DNA of 64,000 nucleotides from an uncultured Eubacteriales bacterium (GTDB taxonomy: Bacteria > Bacillota > Clostridia > Oscillospirales > UBA644). The position numbers and the translations under genes are program-made. Positions 8,691 to 18,011 of the stretch are shown here, in pieces. The stretch is taken from NCBI GenBank assembly GCA_905207625.1, contig CAJLLT010000006.1:1-64000 (forward strand), in the 5' to 3' direction. Each line of letters starts with the position of its first letter. Position 1 is the first letter of the stretch. The notes beneath the pieces are model-generated. The model did no database searches, had not been told where the DNA came from, and saw only the letters and a program-made list of their open reading frames with translations.

Positions 8691-9820
8691 AGCGTCTCCT
8701 GATCTATTATCCTAAGCAGTTCTGGCGTCGATATAAATTCTGCATCCGGAACATTTTTGATAATCGTGTGAAGAAGCCATGATAACCCTTTCAGATTCTC
8801 GCACGCATTTTCTCGATTGATTGAACCGATATAATTGAACCGATGACTGTTGATAATTGCAGGCTTTCGGTTCCGAAATGCTCTCATAACTTGGTAATAG
8901 CACTCTTTTGCGCTTTTGGTGGGGTTTTGTTGGTATGCCGGTTCGTATGCGCAATTTCTAACTGTATAAACTTGTCCAATGCGGTTTTTCTGCCCCAAGA
9001 AACGCAGTCGGCGTTTCATAGCATTACCGTTTTCGATGCCCGCAGGAACATTTTGCCAGCACCCGCTTTGTATGCCACGTACTCCGACTTGGGCAAGTGA
9101 ATCTTCTAATGAATCATCCCAAACAAAGCACGAAGCGACAAATGTTTCGCTTTTCTTGTCAAATGTATTTTCAAATATTTCCATCGCCTCGTGTACAATG
9201 TTTGAGAGTTCAGCAACCGATGTAAAATTAGAGTTGAACGCATCCATGTAACCGAACGGATTCTCTTGCGAAAAGGAGGCTCCTATTCCGATCATATGAT
9301 TTTGGAACGCAAAGACAGTATCGTTTTTTTGCTGCTTCAAATCATTCATCCAGCGGTTGACATTCATGTGTTCTCTGCAATGAAGCTGCGGAACAAAACA
9401 AGACGACTTTATCCCCTCTTGAACACAGGAAAACACATCCTGCCCCGGATAATAGCGCTGATAGGTGTCAGTAAACGGTTCAAAAAAATAGGCTCCGTTT
9501 ATCGGATCTATTTTGTCAAAGTCCGGATTTGCCATTGCAAAGTTAGCCGTCATAACGGCAGGACTTCCATTTTTATCTTTGATAGATGTCAAAACCTCAA
9601 ATAAAGCGGTAAGATCGGCTGCGCTTTCCAAGCAGTCATTCCGCAAAAACGCGTCGCTCTCCGGATGATCTCCGTTTTTTTGCAGCTTATGAAGCACTTC
9701 AGTCGACGGCATTCGAATGCTGCCCCAATCATCTGATTCTATTATCACCAAATGGCGGTTGGTATGAAATCCACGCCGAGCGATATACCAAACCTTACAT
9801 TTTGTCAAAAAGCTTGACAT
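8687..9820 (-). CDS. Polysaccharide (de)acetylase-like protein
   Basis: A 377-residue protein similar to proteins annotated as polysaccharide (de)acetylases in surface-polysaccharide loci. Near the N-terminus HLVIIESDDWGSIRMPS carries the paired Asp typical of NodB-like metal sites. The central QLHCREHMNVNRW segment holds His residues likely to be metal ligands, and INSHRFNYIGSIN near the C-terminus matches the family's last conserved block. There is no signal peptide, so it probably acts in the cytoplasm on a lipid- or nucleotide-linked sugar. It lies 6 bp after the LicD gene and overlaps wzx by 4 bp. The substrate is unknown. Confidence 0.72.
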   Translation of the reverse strand: MSSFLTKCKVWYIARRGFHTNRHLVIIESDDWGSIRMPSTEVLHKLQKNGDHPESDAFLRNDCLESAADLTALFEVLTSIKDKNGSPAVMTANFAMANPDFDKIDPINGAYFFEPFTDTYQRYYPGQDVFSCVQEGIKSSCFVPQLHCREHMNVNRWMNDLKQQKNDTVFAFQNHMIGIGASFSQENPFGYMDAFNSNFTSVAELSNIVHEAMEIFENTFDKKSETFVASCFVWDDSLEDSLAQVGVRGIQSGCWQNVPAGIENGNAMKRRLRFLGQKNRIGQVYTVRNCAYEPAYQQNPTKSAKECYYQVMRAFRNRKPAIINSHRFNYIGSINRENACENLKGLSWLLHTIIKNVPDAEFISTPELLRIIDQETL

Positions 9821-9826
9821 GAACCA

Positions 9827-10636
9827 CTACTCCTTGTCTGTTCGATAAATTGTGCAGCCCTTTCTGCGCTTGCTTTCCGGCGGAATTTCCATATAATCCG
9901 CACCATATAGATGCTTTAAGTATTCATCTGTCCGCTCCGGCACATAAAACTCTGCATCCTCAAATCGATGCAATGTAGGGGTACCATAATATGTTCTCGG
10001 CATTGCCTGTTTTTTAAAAGAATACTGACTGCACATAGAGCAAATATACCCTGTTTCCTTGCCCGCATAAGATTGCATCAGCCTATCACAGTCGGAGAGA
10101 AGCTTTTCTCTCCGGAATGCAAACATAAGAGAATATATTTTCTTGCAAAAGAGGACCCACGCCGAGTTATTCGTGTTTCGTACATCGGCATAATAAATTT
10201 GCCGTTTCTTTTTCAAAATTTTGCGTTCCAACTCGTTACGTTCGTTCTCATCGTCTGGGGCGTTATCAAGCGGAAAAACATCAAAATACAGCCGTTTATC
10301 CAACTTGGTATTCGCAATGCTTTTGTTGTCAATAATTGTATTTGGAAAATAGATTCTCGTAAGGCAAGTATCACAATGCTTGTGATTATGGTAATTTACA
10401 ATTTCATATGCACTATCAAAATCCCCGCACTCGTCCAAAAATCTTTCATAGTCCGGGCGAAGCATTCCAATATCAATATCATCATCCCATGGGATAAAGC
10501 CTTCGTGGCGTTTCGAGCCAAGCACACTACCCGCTATCATATAATATGTGATACCTTTTTCGGAGAGATATTTATGCATTTTTTTCATTAATTCAAGCTG
10601 CATAGCCTGAACCTCTTTGATTGTTAAAGCTTTCAT
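9827..10636 (-). CDS. LicD-family phosphotransferase (copy 1)
   Basis: A 269-residue LicD protein. The signature is in GSVLGSKRHEGFIPWDDDIDIGM, where the DDDID acids bind metal in this nucleotidyltransferase fold. LicD proteins move phosphocholine or related phospho-alcohols from a CDP-activated donor to a sugar; here the donor could be CDP-glycerol because a TagD-like gene lies in the same operon (inference). It overlaps the upstream FrhB-like gene by 4 bp and forms the first of two LicD/FrhB-like pairs in this operon. It shares only the core motifs with copy 2 at 15937-16818, so this is not a recent duplication. Confidence 0.87.
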   Translation of the reverse strand: MKALTIKEVQAMQLELMKKMHKYLSEKGITYYMIAGSVLGSKRHEGFIPWDDDIDIGMLRPDYERFLDECGDFDSAYEIVNYHNHKHCDTCLTRIYFPNTIIDNKSIANTKLDKRLYFDVFPLDNAPDDENERNELERKILKKKRQIYYADVRNTNNSAWVLFCKKIYSLMFAFRREKLLSDCDRLMQSYAGKETGYICSMCSQYSFKKQAMPRTYYGTPTLHRFEDAEFYVPERTDEYLKHLYGADYMEIPPESKRRKGCTIYRTDKE

Positions 10637-11796
10637 ATGCGACCTTTCATTTTCCGATATATTCTTTTAATAATATCAGGCGTTCTTGCCCATAGAAGAT
10701 TCTTATTTACCGCGGTGCAAGACATGGCATGCACTAGTGCCGATACTCCGTCTTTTTCCAATATTTCAACCAATTCATGTTTTTTTACAGGATAAGACTC
10801 CGGCTCACAATAGGACTGATTGTGTTTTGCGGCAACGCTCAAGTCGTATGAGTATGTTATACAGGAATCTTGTGCCAAACCAAACAACCATTTCCCTTTT
10901 TCAGAATTAACCGCAAGCATTGAGACACCATCCCTGTCATCTAAAGATGAATTATAGTGCTTAATTCCCCAGAAATCGCCCAAAGTAATATCTCCTACAC
11001 GGGCATTCTGAGCATATGGGCAGGAATAGCATGCGTCATTAAAAATCGTATATTTAAGGAATGAATAGTAATATGGAAATTCAAAATCATATCCTGAAAT
11101 AGTTTTCTTTTTTCCATCGTATTCAATCGTATAGGAAAAGCTGTGCTCCGCCTTTCTCGTTTTTGCACGAAAGCAAAAATCTGTAATTTGTCCGCCACAC
11201 CTTTTTTCTTCTTCACGAATACAGGCATTGAAAACAAGTTGTGTTCCCGTACCATGGCATAGAAAATCCGCAATATAAAGTTGTGATTTGTATTGATTTG
11301 CAAACAAGTTTTTTACTGCGCTCGCCTGACACGGTGCTCCAACAAAGAGAACATTTTTACCATTCTTCAAATCACTTTTTATGTTGCTGTATACCCCAGC
11401 CATATCACTATGAATATACTTGCTCTTGCAAAGTGGCATCAGTTCTTCGTATGTAGTAGCGCGTTGATGAATTAATTTCAGATTCTCGTCAAACGCAGCT
11501 CCGTAGACCACACCGCCGTCACGAATAAATCGACTTGCTATTTCATAAAAAATGCCGCCCGAGGAACCTGTATTTCGGTGCTTGTTTGAAATAGCTGCAC
11601 TTACAGTTTGCGGAATCGCATTTAATTCTGCATTAAGAGCCGGACATATCCGATCGCAAAAACCGCATTTAATACATCTGTCGGCATCTACAGAAGCCCT
11701 TCCTTCTCCCCATGAATCACGCAAAAAATCAATTGCATGAATGGGGCACATTTCAACACAAGCCTGACATCCTATACACTTTTCGGTGTCAATCAT
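10633..11796 (-). CDS. FrhB-like (coenzyme F420 hydrogenase beta) Fe-S protein (copy 1)
   Basis: A 387-residue protein with two N-terminal 4Fe-4S motifs (CIGCQACVEMCP and CIKCGFCDRICP) followed by the FrhB/FdhB flavin-binding type domain with NTGSSGGIFYEIA, VGAPCQASAVK and RVGDITLGDFWGI. Such proteins often lie in surface-polysaccharide loci, usually beside a pyruvyl transferase; their reaction is not settled. The start is placed at ATG 11796 because GGGGAGG lies just upstream; an upstream ATG at 11826 lacks such a site. It overlaps wzy by 8 bp and LicD copy 1 by 4 bp. F420 use itself is not implied in this organism. Confidence 0.82.
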   Translation of the reverse strand: MIDTEKCIGCQACVEMCPIHAIDFLRDSWGEGRASVDADRCIKCGFCDRICPALNAELNAIPQTVSAAISNKHRNTGSSGGIFYEIASRFIRDGGVVYGAAFDENLKLIHQRATTYEELMPLCKSKYIHSDMAGVYSNIKSDLKNGKNVLFVGAPCQASAVKNLFANQYKSQLYIADFLCHGTGTQLVFNACIREEEKRCGGQITDFCFRAKTRKAEHSFSYTIEYDGKKKTISGYDFEFPYYYSFLKYTIFNDACYSCPYAQNARVGDITLGDFWGIKHYNSSLDDRDGVSMLAVNSEKGKWLFGLAQDSCITYSYDLSVAAKHNQSYCEPESYPVKKHELVEILEKDGVSALVHAMSCTAVNKNLLWARTPDIIKRIYRKMKGRI

Positions 11797-13120
11797 GCTT
11801 AACCTCCCCATTTTTTTCGGAAGCAAGGCTTGTATAATTGAAAGTCAAGGCTACAATCATGATATAAAACGGCAATGCATAATTAACAACACCTGCTAAG
11901 AAGCTAAACATCAACAGGAAAAATACAAGTGGTAAATAGTTTACAAAGTGACGCTCAGTCTGCTTTTTCGCTTTCGATAACGCAGTAATAAGTGTTCCGA
12001 AATACAAGCCTGTCCCGACAATGCCGAGTTTGTATAAGATTTCTATATACAAGCAATGCACATTATTACTTGCTCCACTAAATCGATCGACTGATATTCC
12101 ATCGCCAAAGAATAACACTTTTGTATTATCATAAATGTATTGCAGATAAACTTGGTTTAACGCAGTTCTGCCTGTGGTCAAATTTCCCTGTGCGAAACGT
12201 GCAAGGATCATGTTTATTGCCTTGATTCTCCCTTTTATTACAAGCCAAACTGCAACCCCAATCCCGATAAGTGAAACCAACGCCCAGCACTTGTGCTTGG
12301 GAAAGAGAACAAATAATATAAGCATTATCACAAAAAGAGCAATACACAAAAAATATGATTTGCTATATGTCAAGAATCCTAGCGGAACAAGAAAAGCAAC
12401 ATGCAGCCAAAACTCTGTACCAATTGCTTTATAGTAATATAAGACACCAAGAAGTGATAGTACCAAAACAATTAAAACCGCACAGTAGTTCGGATCTCCA
12501 AAAAATCCACTTACTCTGAGCGTATCTGTTGCATGACCGGTAGAGTCAATATAGTAATCTAAGTCAGTAAAATATTTTTCAACATACGAAAGATATCTTT
12601 GATTGGTGGAAAGAAGCAGCATTACAATCGTACTGAGAGACAATATGCGTGCTGATTGTTTTAGCCCATATTGTGTAAATGTTGACACCGCAAAACCAAT
12701 TAAAAGAAGGCCAATAATCACCTTAATAATTGTCAAATAATTTAAGTTGTTTAACGAAGAAATGATTAAGTAAACAGTCAAAGTCATCAACATAAAAAAT
12801 TGTGATACTTTTAGCTGTTTTTTTAATAACAAATATATCACTGCACCAATTTCGCAAATTGTAAATAAACTCATTGATGTTGTTGATAATTTGAAAATAT
12901 TCGCAAATGGCAACAATCCAAATAACAATGCAAAAATTTCTTCCGTTTGTAAAAACAGCAAGGCGGCAAAAAACAGCAAAAACGAGATAACCGACAGGTA
13001 CGGAGTCGTAGCAACACCGAGAGCTATACATACAAGCGAAATAAACCAAATCGAAAACAGTCTCCGATTTGGATGCAGACTTATGCTCTTTTTTTGTTTC
13101 CGATTAAAGGTGCGGACCAT
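11789..13120 (-). CDS. Wzy-like O-antigen/capsule polymerase
   Basis: A 443-residue membrane protein with about 12 hydrophobic helices and one longer extracytoplasmic loop around residues 300-350. Wzy proteins share topology rather than motifs. The loop region with GNLTTGRTALNQVYLQ and GDGISVDRF resembles the RG-R..W/Y region of the O-antigen ligase/polymerase family, and the locus has no other candidate polymerase. Its start overlaps the end of the GT4 gene by 17 bp and its stop overlaps the next gene by 8 bp, so it is embedded in the operon. The role is polymerisation of the flipped repeat units on the outer face of the membrane. Confidence 0.8.
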   Translation of the reverse strand: MVRTFNRKQKKSISLHPNRRLFSIWFISLVCIALGVATTPYLSVISFLLFFAALLFLQTEEIFALLFGLLPFANIFKLSTTSMSLFTICEIGAVIYLLLKKQLKVSQFFMLMTLTVYLIISSLNNLNYLTIIKVIIGLLLIGFAVSTFTQYGLKQSARILSLSTIVMLLLSTNQRYLSYVEKYFTDLDYYIDSTGHATDTLRVSGFFGDPNYCAVLIVLVLSLLGVLYYYKAIGTEFWLHVAFLVPLGFLTYSKSYFLCIALFVIMLILFVLFPKHKCWALVSLIGIGVAVWLVIKGRIKAINMILARFAQGNLTTGRTALNQVYLQYIYDNTKVLFFGDGISVDRFSGASNNVHCLYIEILYKLGIVGTGLYFGTLITALSKAKKQTERHFVNYLPLVFFLLMFSFLAGVVNYALPFYIMIVALTFNYTSLASEKNGEVKHD

Positions 13121-14273
13121 TTATAATTTCACTCACTTTATTTATTTTGTCTTGATTTGTAAATTGGCGATTATTCAACGATTTTTTTATTTCTACAAGG
13201 CTATCCGGGTTCTTTAATACTTTCATCAGCCCATCAGCAATACCATTCTGCGAATTTTCACACACAAATCCAGAGCCGCTCTCTGTAATCATTTCATCAG
13301 TAGAAGTTGTTTCTGTTGCAAGTACAGGCACTCCCAAACAAGCCGCCTCGTCAAAAACCATTGGTGCTGCCTCGTGATACGATGGAAGCAGGAACAAATC
13401 GGCATTTTTCATGTACGGATACGGATTATTTTGATTTCCGTAAAATGTTATCGCATTTTCTAATCCATAGTCTCCGGTAAGCTTTTTGAGATGCTCTGCC
13501 TGATCACCCGAACCAACAATATGATAATGCAATTTATAGCCTTTTTTCACACAACGCTTAACTGCCTCAATTGCACGCTCAATGCCTTTCTCTTTCGAAA
13601 GGCGGGCAACCGTTACAATATTGAATTCTGATTTATCATATGGGATTCCATCCCCGGCCAGCCTGCGAATATTCTCATAATCATTGCAGTTACGTATTGC
13701 CACACACTTATTCTCAAACTGCGGCATACAGCGCAAAAATGCCCGTTTTGTGCCTTCCGAACAGGCTACAATTTCATCAAACTGTTGATATATTTTCTCG
13801 CTTGCTTCGCTGTTAGCTCCACACAGTTCAAAATCACAATGTAGCCAAGTAACTTTCTTTTTTGCCTTGATTTTTTTAAGAACAAACTCATTGCACCCAC
13901 CGTAAAAGCTTTTTTGCGGTGCTTCATGTAAATAAGAAATAGCGCAGTCATAATCGCCGAGTTTCTTTTGGAACGGAAGCATCATCCGTATAACAAAGGA
14001 ACGACCAAACAACTTAGTAAAAACGGTCCAAATAGATCGTGCCGCATATTGCAACGGTTTCTTTTTCAACTCGTCCTGAGCCACCCCGAAATAGTGAAAA
14101 GGGGAATGAGGGACAATAAACCTGACATTTGCCGGTAAAGAATTTACCCCACTGTGATAAAAGCATACAACCGATATGTTATATTTGCTATGAATTTCAC
14201 CAATTAAATTAAGTAAACTGCATTGTACGCCTCCGGTATTAAGATTGTTGATTACAAATATAATATTTTTCAT
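13104..14273 (-). CDS. Glycosyltransferase family 4-like
   Basis: A 389-residue GT-B fold glycosyltransferase. The N-terminal domain begins IIFVINNLNTGGVQ, with the glycine-rich loop typical of GT4 enzymes. The C-terminal domain starts near VTVARLSKEKGIERAIEAV, and FLLPSYHEAAPMVFDEAACLGVPVLAT carries the E-x7-E donor-nucleotide motif. It should transfer a sugar from a nucleotide donor to the lipid-linked repeat unit in the cytoplasm. It overlaps the upstream YdjC-like gene by 4 bp and wzy by 17 bp. Sugar and linkage are not predictable here. Confidence 0.9.
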   Translation of the reverse strand: MKNIIFVINNLNTGGVQCSLLNLIGEIHSKYNISVVCFYHSGVNSLPANVRFIVPHSPFHYFGVAQDELKKKPLQYAARSIWTVFTKLFGRSFVIRMMLPFQKKLGDYDCAISYLHEAPQKSFYGGCNEFVLKKIKAKKKVTWLHCDFELCGANSEASEKIYQQFDEIVACSEGTKRAFLRCMPQFENKCVAIRNCNDYENIRRLAGDGIPYDKSEFNIVTVARLSKEKGIERAIEAVKRCVKKGYKLHYHIVGSGDQAEHLKKLTGDYGLENAITFYGNQNNPYPYMKNADLFLLPSYHEAAPMVFDEAACLGVPVLATETTSTDEMITESGSGFVCENSQNGIADGLMKVLKNPDSLVEIKKSLNNRQFTNQDKINKVSEIINGPHL

Positions 14274-15124
14274 TTTTGCCTCTCATTTTCAACAATTTCC
14301 CGAAATCCAACAAACGCAAAACCGGCTTTTTCATATTTCAAACGCACATCGGGTGAAGATACAAACTGATATTCTTTTACCCGTTCTGCGGAAATATTGC
14401 CAAAATAGGGGCTGTCCGCCGTAATTGCTGGATGGAAAACCACCTCTATAAGATCGCGTCCGTCTTTCTTCAACGCTTTCAAAAGCACGTCTCCTTCGGT
14501 TTTACTGATTTTGTCAAAGCTGACTACCCGTGCCGTCGGCATCTTGAAGGTCCTGCGGATTTTTTTGAACCACAGCTCAAAAAAATTCTTTACGGCAAAT
14601 TCTCTGAGGGCACGCTTGAAACCCAGACTGCGCTTGTCGTAATAGACACGTTGAAATGTCCTTGTAGCCGGAATTTCGTGCTTTAACGCAACCTTTTCAA
14701 AGATTTTGTAAGCCCTTGTTTCAAGGGAGGAGTTTTCATGTGTGTTCCAATAATCGGGTTTTCCGCAAGTCTTTTCAAACAGCGAATACTGCGCTTCCAA
14801 CTCTTTTTCAAGATCGGCAGAAAAAATTTCCCCCTTGTGATATTTCTTTTTAAAAGTGCCGATCGGCCAAAATGCGCCGTTTTCATCTACAAGAGACGGA
14901 ACTGTTTTGGGGTCGCTGACGGGTTTTCCTGTGGTAACATTCCAATGAATACCCACGGAAAGGCTCGAGTATCTTGTACGAAGATCCGCTGCATCGTAAA
15001 GCGTTTGCATATTCAGCATCACGTTGGTGGTGGTAATAAACCCGTTCTCAATTCCCGCTTCAATGGCGCGGTCTACCTCGTCGCACATTCCGTAGTCATC
15101 CGCCGTAACAATAATTCTCTGCAT
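14270..15124 (-). CDS. YdjC/ChbG-type carbohydrate deacetylase
   Basis: A 284-residue cytoplasmic protein of the YdjC/ChbG/HpnK family, metal-dependent N-deacetylases of acetylated amino sugars. The N-terminal RIIVTADDYGMCDEVDRAI carries the paired Asp; SVGIHWNVTTGKP and DYWNTHENSSL carry His residues expected at the metal site; VVFHPAI lies near the C-terminus. The ATG follows GAGGGG. It starts 9 bp after the GT2 gene and overlaps the GT4 gene by 4 bp. In a polysaccharide locus it may deacetylate a GlcNAc-like intermediate; this is the second deacetylase-like gene in the operon. Confidence 0.87.
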   Translation of the reverse strand: MQRIIVTADDYGMCDEVDRAIEAGIENGFITTTNVMLNMQTLYDAADLRTRYSSLSVGIHWNVTTGKPVSDPKTVPSLVDENGAFWPIGTFKKKYHKGEIFSADLEKELEAQYSLFEKTCGKPDYWNTHENSSLETRAYKIFEKVALKHEIPATRTFQRVYYDKRSLGFKRALREFAVKNFFELWFKKIRRTFKMPTARVVSFDKISKTEGDVLLKALKKDGRDLIEVVFHPAITADSPYFGNISAERVKEYQFVSSPDVRLKYEKAGFAFVGFREIVENERQK

Positions 15125-15133
15125 AATAGCCCC

Positions 15134-15925
15134 TCATAATTTCTTAAACTCTCGGATACCCTGTCGCATCAGCCGGCAGATTTTTTTCAAATCGTAATTC
15201 TTTGAAACATTCCGTAAACCGTACGCAAAGTAATACACAAACAGATTTTTCATCAACGGGAACGCATTGGCAAGCAACACGCCCTTATCAATAAAAAACT
15301 TATCATCGTAGCCCTTGAACCAAGAAGATTCTTCCTGCTTTACCCGAGCAATTGTAATTGGACAGGTGTACATCTTCAACCCCTTGCGAAACGCATCTCG
15401 AATAAACAGGGAGTCCTCCCCGGAACTGAACCGTGCTCCTCCGCCATATAAAGTGGAAAAAGAGAGACAAGCCTTGTCGACAGCCCCCTTTCGCATAGCA
15501 ACTCGCGCCGTGCCATAACGCATACAATTCCAAAGATGTACGCGACGAAATTTTTCTTTCTCCTTTTTAGATGGTGTAAATCGGTTCAGATATTCCAATC
15601 GGAATACAATAATATCCGCGCGTGGACATTTTTGGAATGCGCTCTCCACAATATCGGCATATCCGTCGACATAGATCATGTCCTGATCCGAACACAATAG
15701 ATACTCTCCGCTTGCGAAAGACAAAGCCTTATTTCGATTTTTACCGACTCCGCGATCGTCTGTGGATACCAATTGTACAAGGTTTCCGTCCGACTCCCTA
15801 TATTCACGGTACTCATAAGTGTCGCACTGATTGGCAAGCACTGCATCAGTATGCAGATTCATCGTCTGATACAAGCAGTCATCTTTTTGTTCCATGCAAG
15901 CAACCAAAACCTGAACGCGACTCAT
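15134..15925 (-). CDS. Glycosyltransferase family 2
   Basis: A 263-residue GT-A fold glycosyltransferase. It begins VQVLVACMEQKDD, has GVGKNRNKALSFASGEYLLCSDQDM with the DQD metal-binding motif, and GGGARFSSGEDSLFIRDAF, which contains the catalytic-base ED motif of GT2 enzymes. I chose ATG 15925 because AAGGA lies 8 bp upstream; ATG 15934 lies directly against that site. LicD copy 2 stops 11 bp upstream. It probably adds one sugar of the repeat unit; donor and acceptor are unknown. Confidence 0.88.
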   Translation of the reverse strand: MSRVQVLVACMEQKDDCLYQTMNLHTDAVLANQCDTYEYREYRESDGNLVQLVSTDDRGVGKNRNKALSFASGEYLLCSDQDMIYVDGYADIVESAFQKCPRADIIVFRLEYLNRFTPSKKEKEKFRRVHLWNCMRYGTARVAMRKGAVDKACLSFSTLYGGGARFSSGEDSLFIRDAFRKGLKMYTCPITIARVKQEESSWFKGYDDKFFIDKGVLLANAFPLMKNLFVYYFAYGLRNVSKNYDLKKICRLMRQGIREFKKL

Positions 15926-15936
15926 TTTTATCATCC

Positions 15937-16818
15937 TTACAAAACATATTCTTTCGGATATTTCGGCGTATCCTTCAGATATTCCCGATAATCCTCTTCT
16001 GTATCCCAAAGCGCGGCGTGCTGCTCTCGACGAATTTGTGCCAAATCCGGAATTTTCATATAATCTCCGAATCGTTCACGCAAAAACTCCTCAATTCCTA
16101 TGGGAACATTCAGTGAAACCGTTTCAAACGGAACTTTCTTTGTACCGTCAAACCATTCCCGTTTATACGTGCCGCGCTTGTATTTTGCCTTTCCCAAATA
16201 ATTGCAGTAGAATGAAGTTTTTTTATCCCTGTACTTATAAACCTGTTTGAGCGCGTGACGGATAAGAAATCGACGAGGTAAAATTTTCAACACACGCAAA
16301 ATCGTGCGGAGAACAAATCCATACCGCGTAAGATCCCTGTGCGCCTGTGTTTTGGCAACAATGTACTTTGCCCATATGTACTGATGTACCCGTTGAAATT
16401 TATTATCCGGGCAGGTGTGTAAAATAAAAATATCCAAATAAATATTATGTGAAATGTCGTAATCCGTCAAGCTTTCTTCAACATAGGTAGTGTTCTTTGC
16501 GCGCACTTTGCCCAAAGTGACCATACTGTCGGTTTCGCCAAACGGTTCAAGGAAAAAGCGGTCACTATCCCCTTTCACCTCAAATAAACGCGCAAATTTT
16601 TCGTAGTTGTCAGGCGTCATGAAGAAATCCAAATCATCATCCCACGGAATAAATCCGCCGTGACGGATTGCTCCCAAAGCGGAGCCTCCCATCAAACAGT
16701 AGTCAATTCCGTTTTCCGCGCAAAAAGAATCCACATACACCGCGATTTCCAAAATCTTATCCTGCAACTGTTTGATTTTCCAATCATCCGGTGTTTCCTC
16801 TCTCATGTACTTAAACAT
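15937..16818 (-). CDS. LicD-family phosphotransferase (copy 2)
   Basis: A 293-residue LicD protein. GGSALGAIRHGGFIPWDDDLDFFM holds the metal-binding acids; NIYLDIFILHTCPDN matches the second conserved region. The C-terminal third is rich in Arg/Lys/Tyr. It starts 2 bp after the second FrhB-like gene, repeating the FrhB-like/LicD order of 9827-11796. It probably transfers a phospho-alcohol group from a CDP donor to a sugar of the repeat unit. The two LicD proteins are clearly different from each other and may modify different sugars. Confidence 0.87.
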   Translation of the reverse strand: MFKYMREETPDDWKIKQLQDKILEIAVYVDSFCAENGIDYCLMGGSALGAIRHGGFIPWDDDLDFFMTPDNYEKFARLFEVKGDSDRFFLEPFGETDSMVTLGKVRAKNTTYVEESLTDYDISHNIYLDIFILHTCPDNKFQRVHQYIWAKYIVAKTQAHRDLTRYGFVLRTILRVLKILPRRFLIRHALKQVYKYRDKKTSFYCNYLGKAKYKRGTYKREWFDGTKKVPFETVSLNVPIGIEEFLRERFGDYMKIPDLAQIRREQHAALWDTEEDYREYLKDTPKYPKEYVL

Positions 16819-16820
16819 CG

Positions 16821-18011
16821 CTACCTCTTTCGCAATTTTTTTCTTAGCTCCCTAATCCCCGGCGGAAGCAACGTATAAAGTTTTTCCACAGCAGTGCAAC
16901 CGAAATACGCTTGTGCTGTCGCCTCATATCCCTCGGTGTTTAAACTTTTTATAACGGCATCTCTTATTTCCGGCTTTGAGGTGGCTTTTGTCAGGCAATA
17001 ATTGGATTCCACACCATACCCCACGGGGAACTCCCGATAAACCGTATCCGAAACCACAGCCTCAAAAGCCTTTTCACCAATTACTGTATTGGTAATAATC
17101 ATTGATACACCTTTGTCGCTATCCGCAGGAAATTGGTATTTTTCAATTCCCCAGAAATCACCGAGAGTAATGTCCGATACACGGTCCAACGTCGCATACC
17201 GACAATTATAACAACTTTCCCGAAAGAAAAGATACTTTTTAAAGGCGGTATAGTAAGATGACTGCAGGTAAATTCCGTTAACGTTTTTTTCCTTCTCATC
17301 TTTTACGATGCGATAAGAAAACCCGTGTGCATGACGGTATTTATTATCCTTTACGCGAAAAGAAAAACTTCGGATTGTTCCTTTTTTCTTCTCCTCCAGC
17401 GTACCAATATACTGGTCAAATGTTTTTTGTGAGGGCACGCCATGGCAAATAATATCAGCCGTGACCAATCGCTCTTGCAAGTTTTCGGGGACAGAATTTT
17501 TCAGTGCCGATACTTGGCAAGGTGTTCCGCAGAAAAACAATCGTCTGCCATTTTTTAGCAAAGAGAGAATTTTCCGATATATCCCGGTTGTATCCGACTG
17601 AACATATTTGGATTTCAGTAAGGGGAATAATTCTTCTACGGAATGAATGATACGGTGACGCAGCACCGTTCCGTCAAAGGCCGCACCGCAAACGACATAT
17701 CCTTGGGAAAGAAAATGCCTTGCCAGCAATTCAAACACGCCGCCTGAGGAACCATTGTTTCGAGTTTTGTCATTTTGCGCATAAGCTGCATACAAATGCC
17801 TTTCCCCGGTGTTTTTGCTATGGGTTTCAATCGGACAGACTGCAAAACATTTTCCGCAATACACGCAATCGGCATCCGAAATTTCGGCATAGCGAAAACC
17901 GTCTGAGCGGGTTACCGGCTGAATACACTGTTTCGGGCAAGCATCAACACATGCCATACATCCCGTGCAGAGATCCGAAAGATTTTTGATCTCATCTATC
18001 CGCATTTTCAC
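16821..18011 (-). CDS. FrhB-like (coenzyme F420 hydrogenase beta) Fe-S protein (copy 2)
   Basis: A 396-residue relative of the protein at 10633-11796. It has two 4Fe-4S motifs near the N-terminus (CTGCMACVDACP and CVYCGKCFAVCP), NNGSSGGVFELLA, CGTPCQVSALK and RVSDITLGDFWGI. The GTG at 18011 overlaps the tagD-like stop (GTGA) and has GAGAAGG 7 bp upstream, so I prefer it to the ATG two codons later. The paired order with LicD suggests a joint step, but no pyruvyl transferase gene, the usual partner, is present in the operon. The reaction is unknown. Confidence 0.82.
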   Translation of the reverse strand: MKMRIDEIKNLSDLCTGCMACVDACPKQCIQPVTRSDGFRYAEISDADCVYCGKCFAVCPIETHSKNTGERHLYAAYAQNDKTRNNGSSGGVFELLARHFLSQGYVVCGAAFDGTVLRHRIIHSVEELFPLLKSKYVQSDTTGIYRKILSLLKNGRRLFFCGTPCQVSALKNSVPENLQERLVTADIICHGVPSQKTFDQYIGTLEEKKKGTIRSFSFRVKDNKYRHAHGFSYRIVKDEKEKNVNGIYLQSSYYTAFKKYLFFRESCYNCRYATLDRVSDITLGDFWGIEKYQFPADSDKGVSMIITNTVIGEKAFEAVVSDTVYREFPVGYGVESNYCLTKATSKPEIRDAVIKSLNTEGYEATAQAYFGCTAVEKLYTLLPPGIRELRKKLRKR

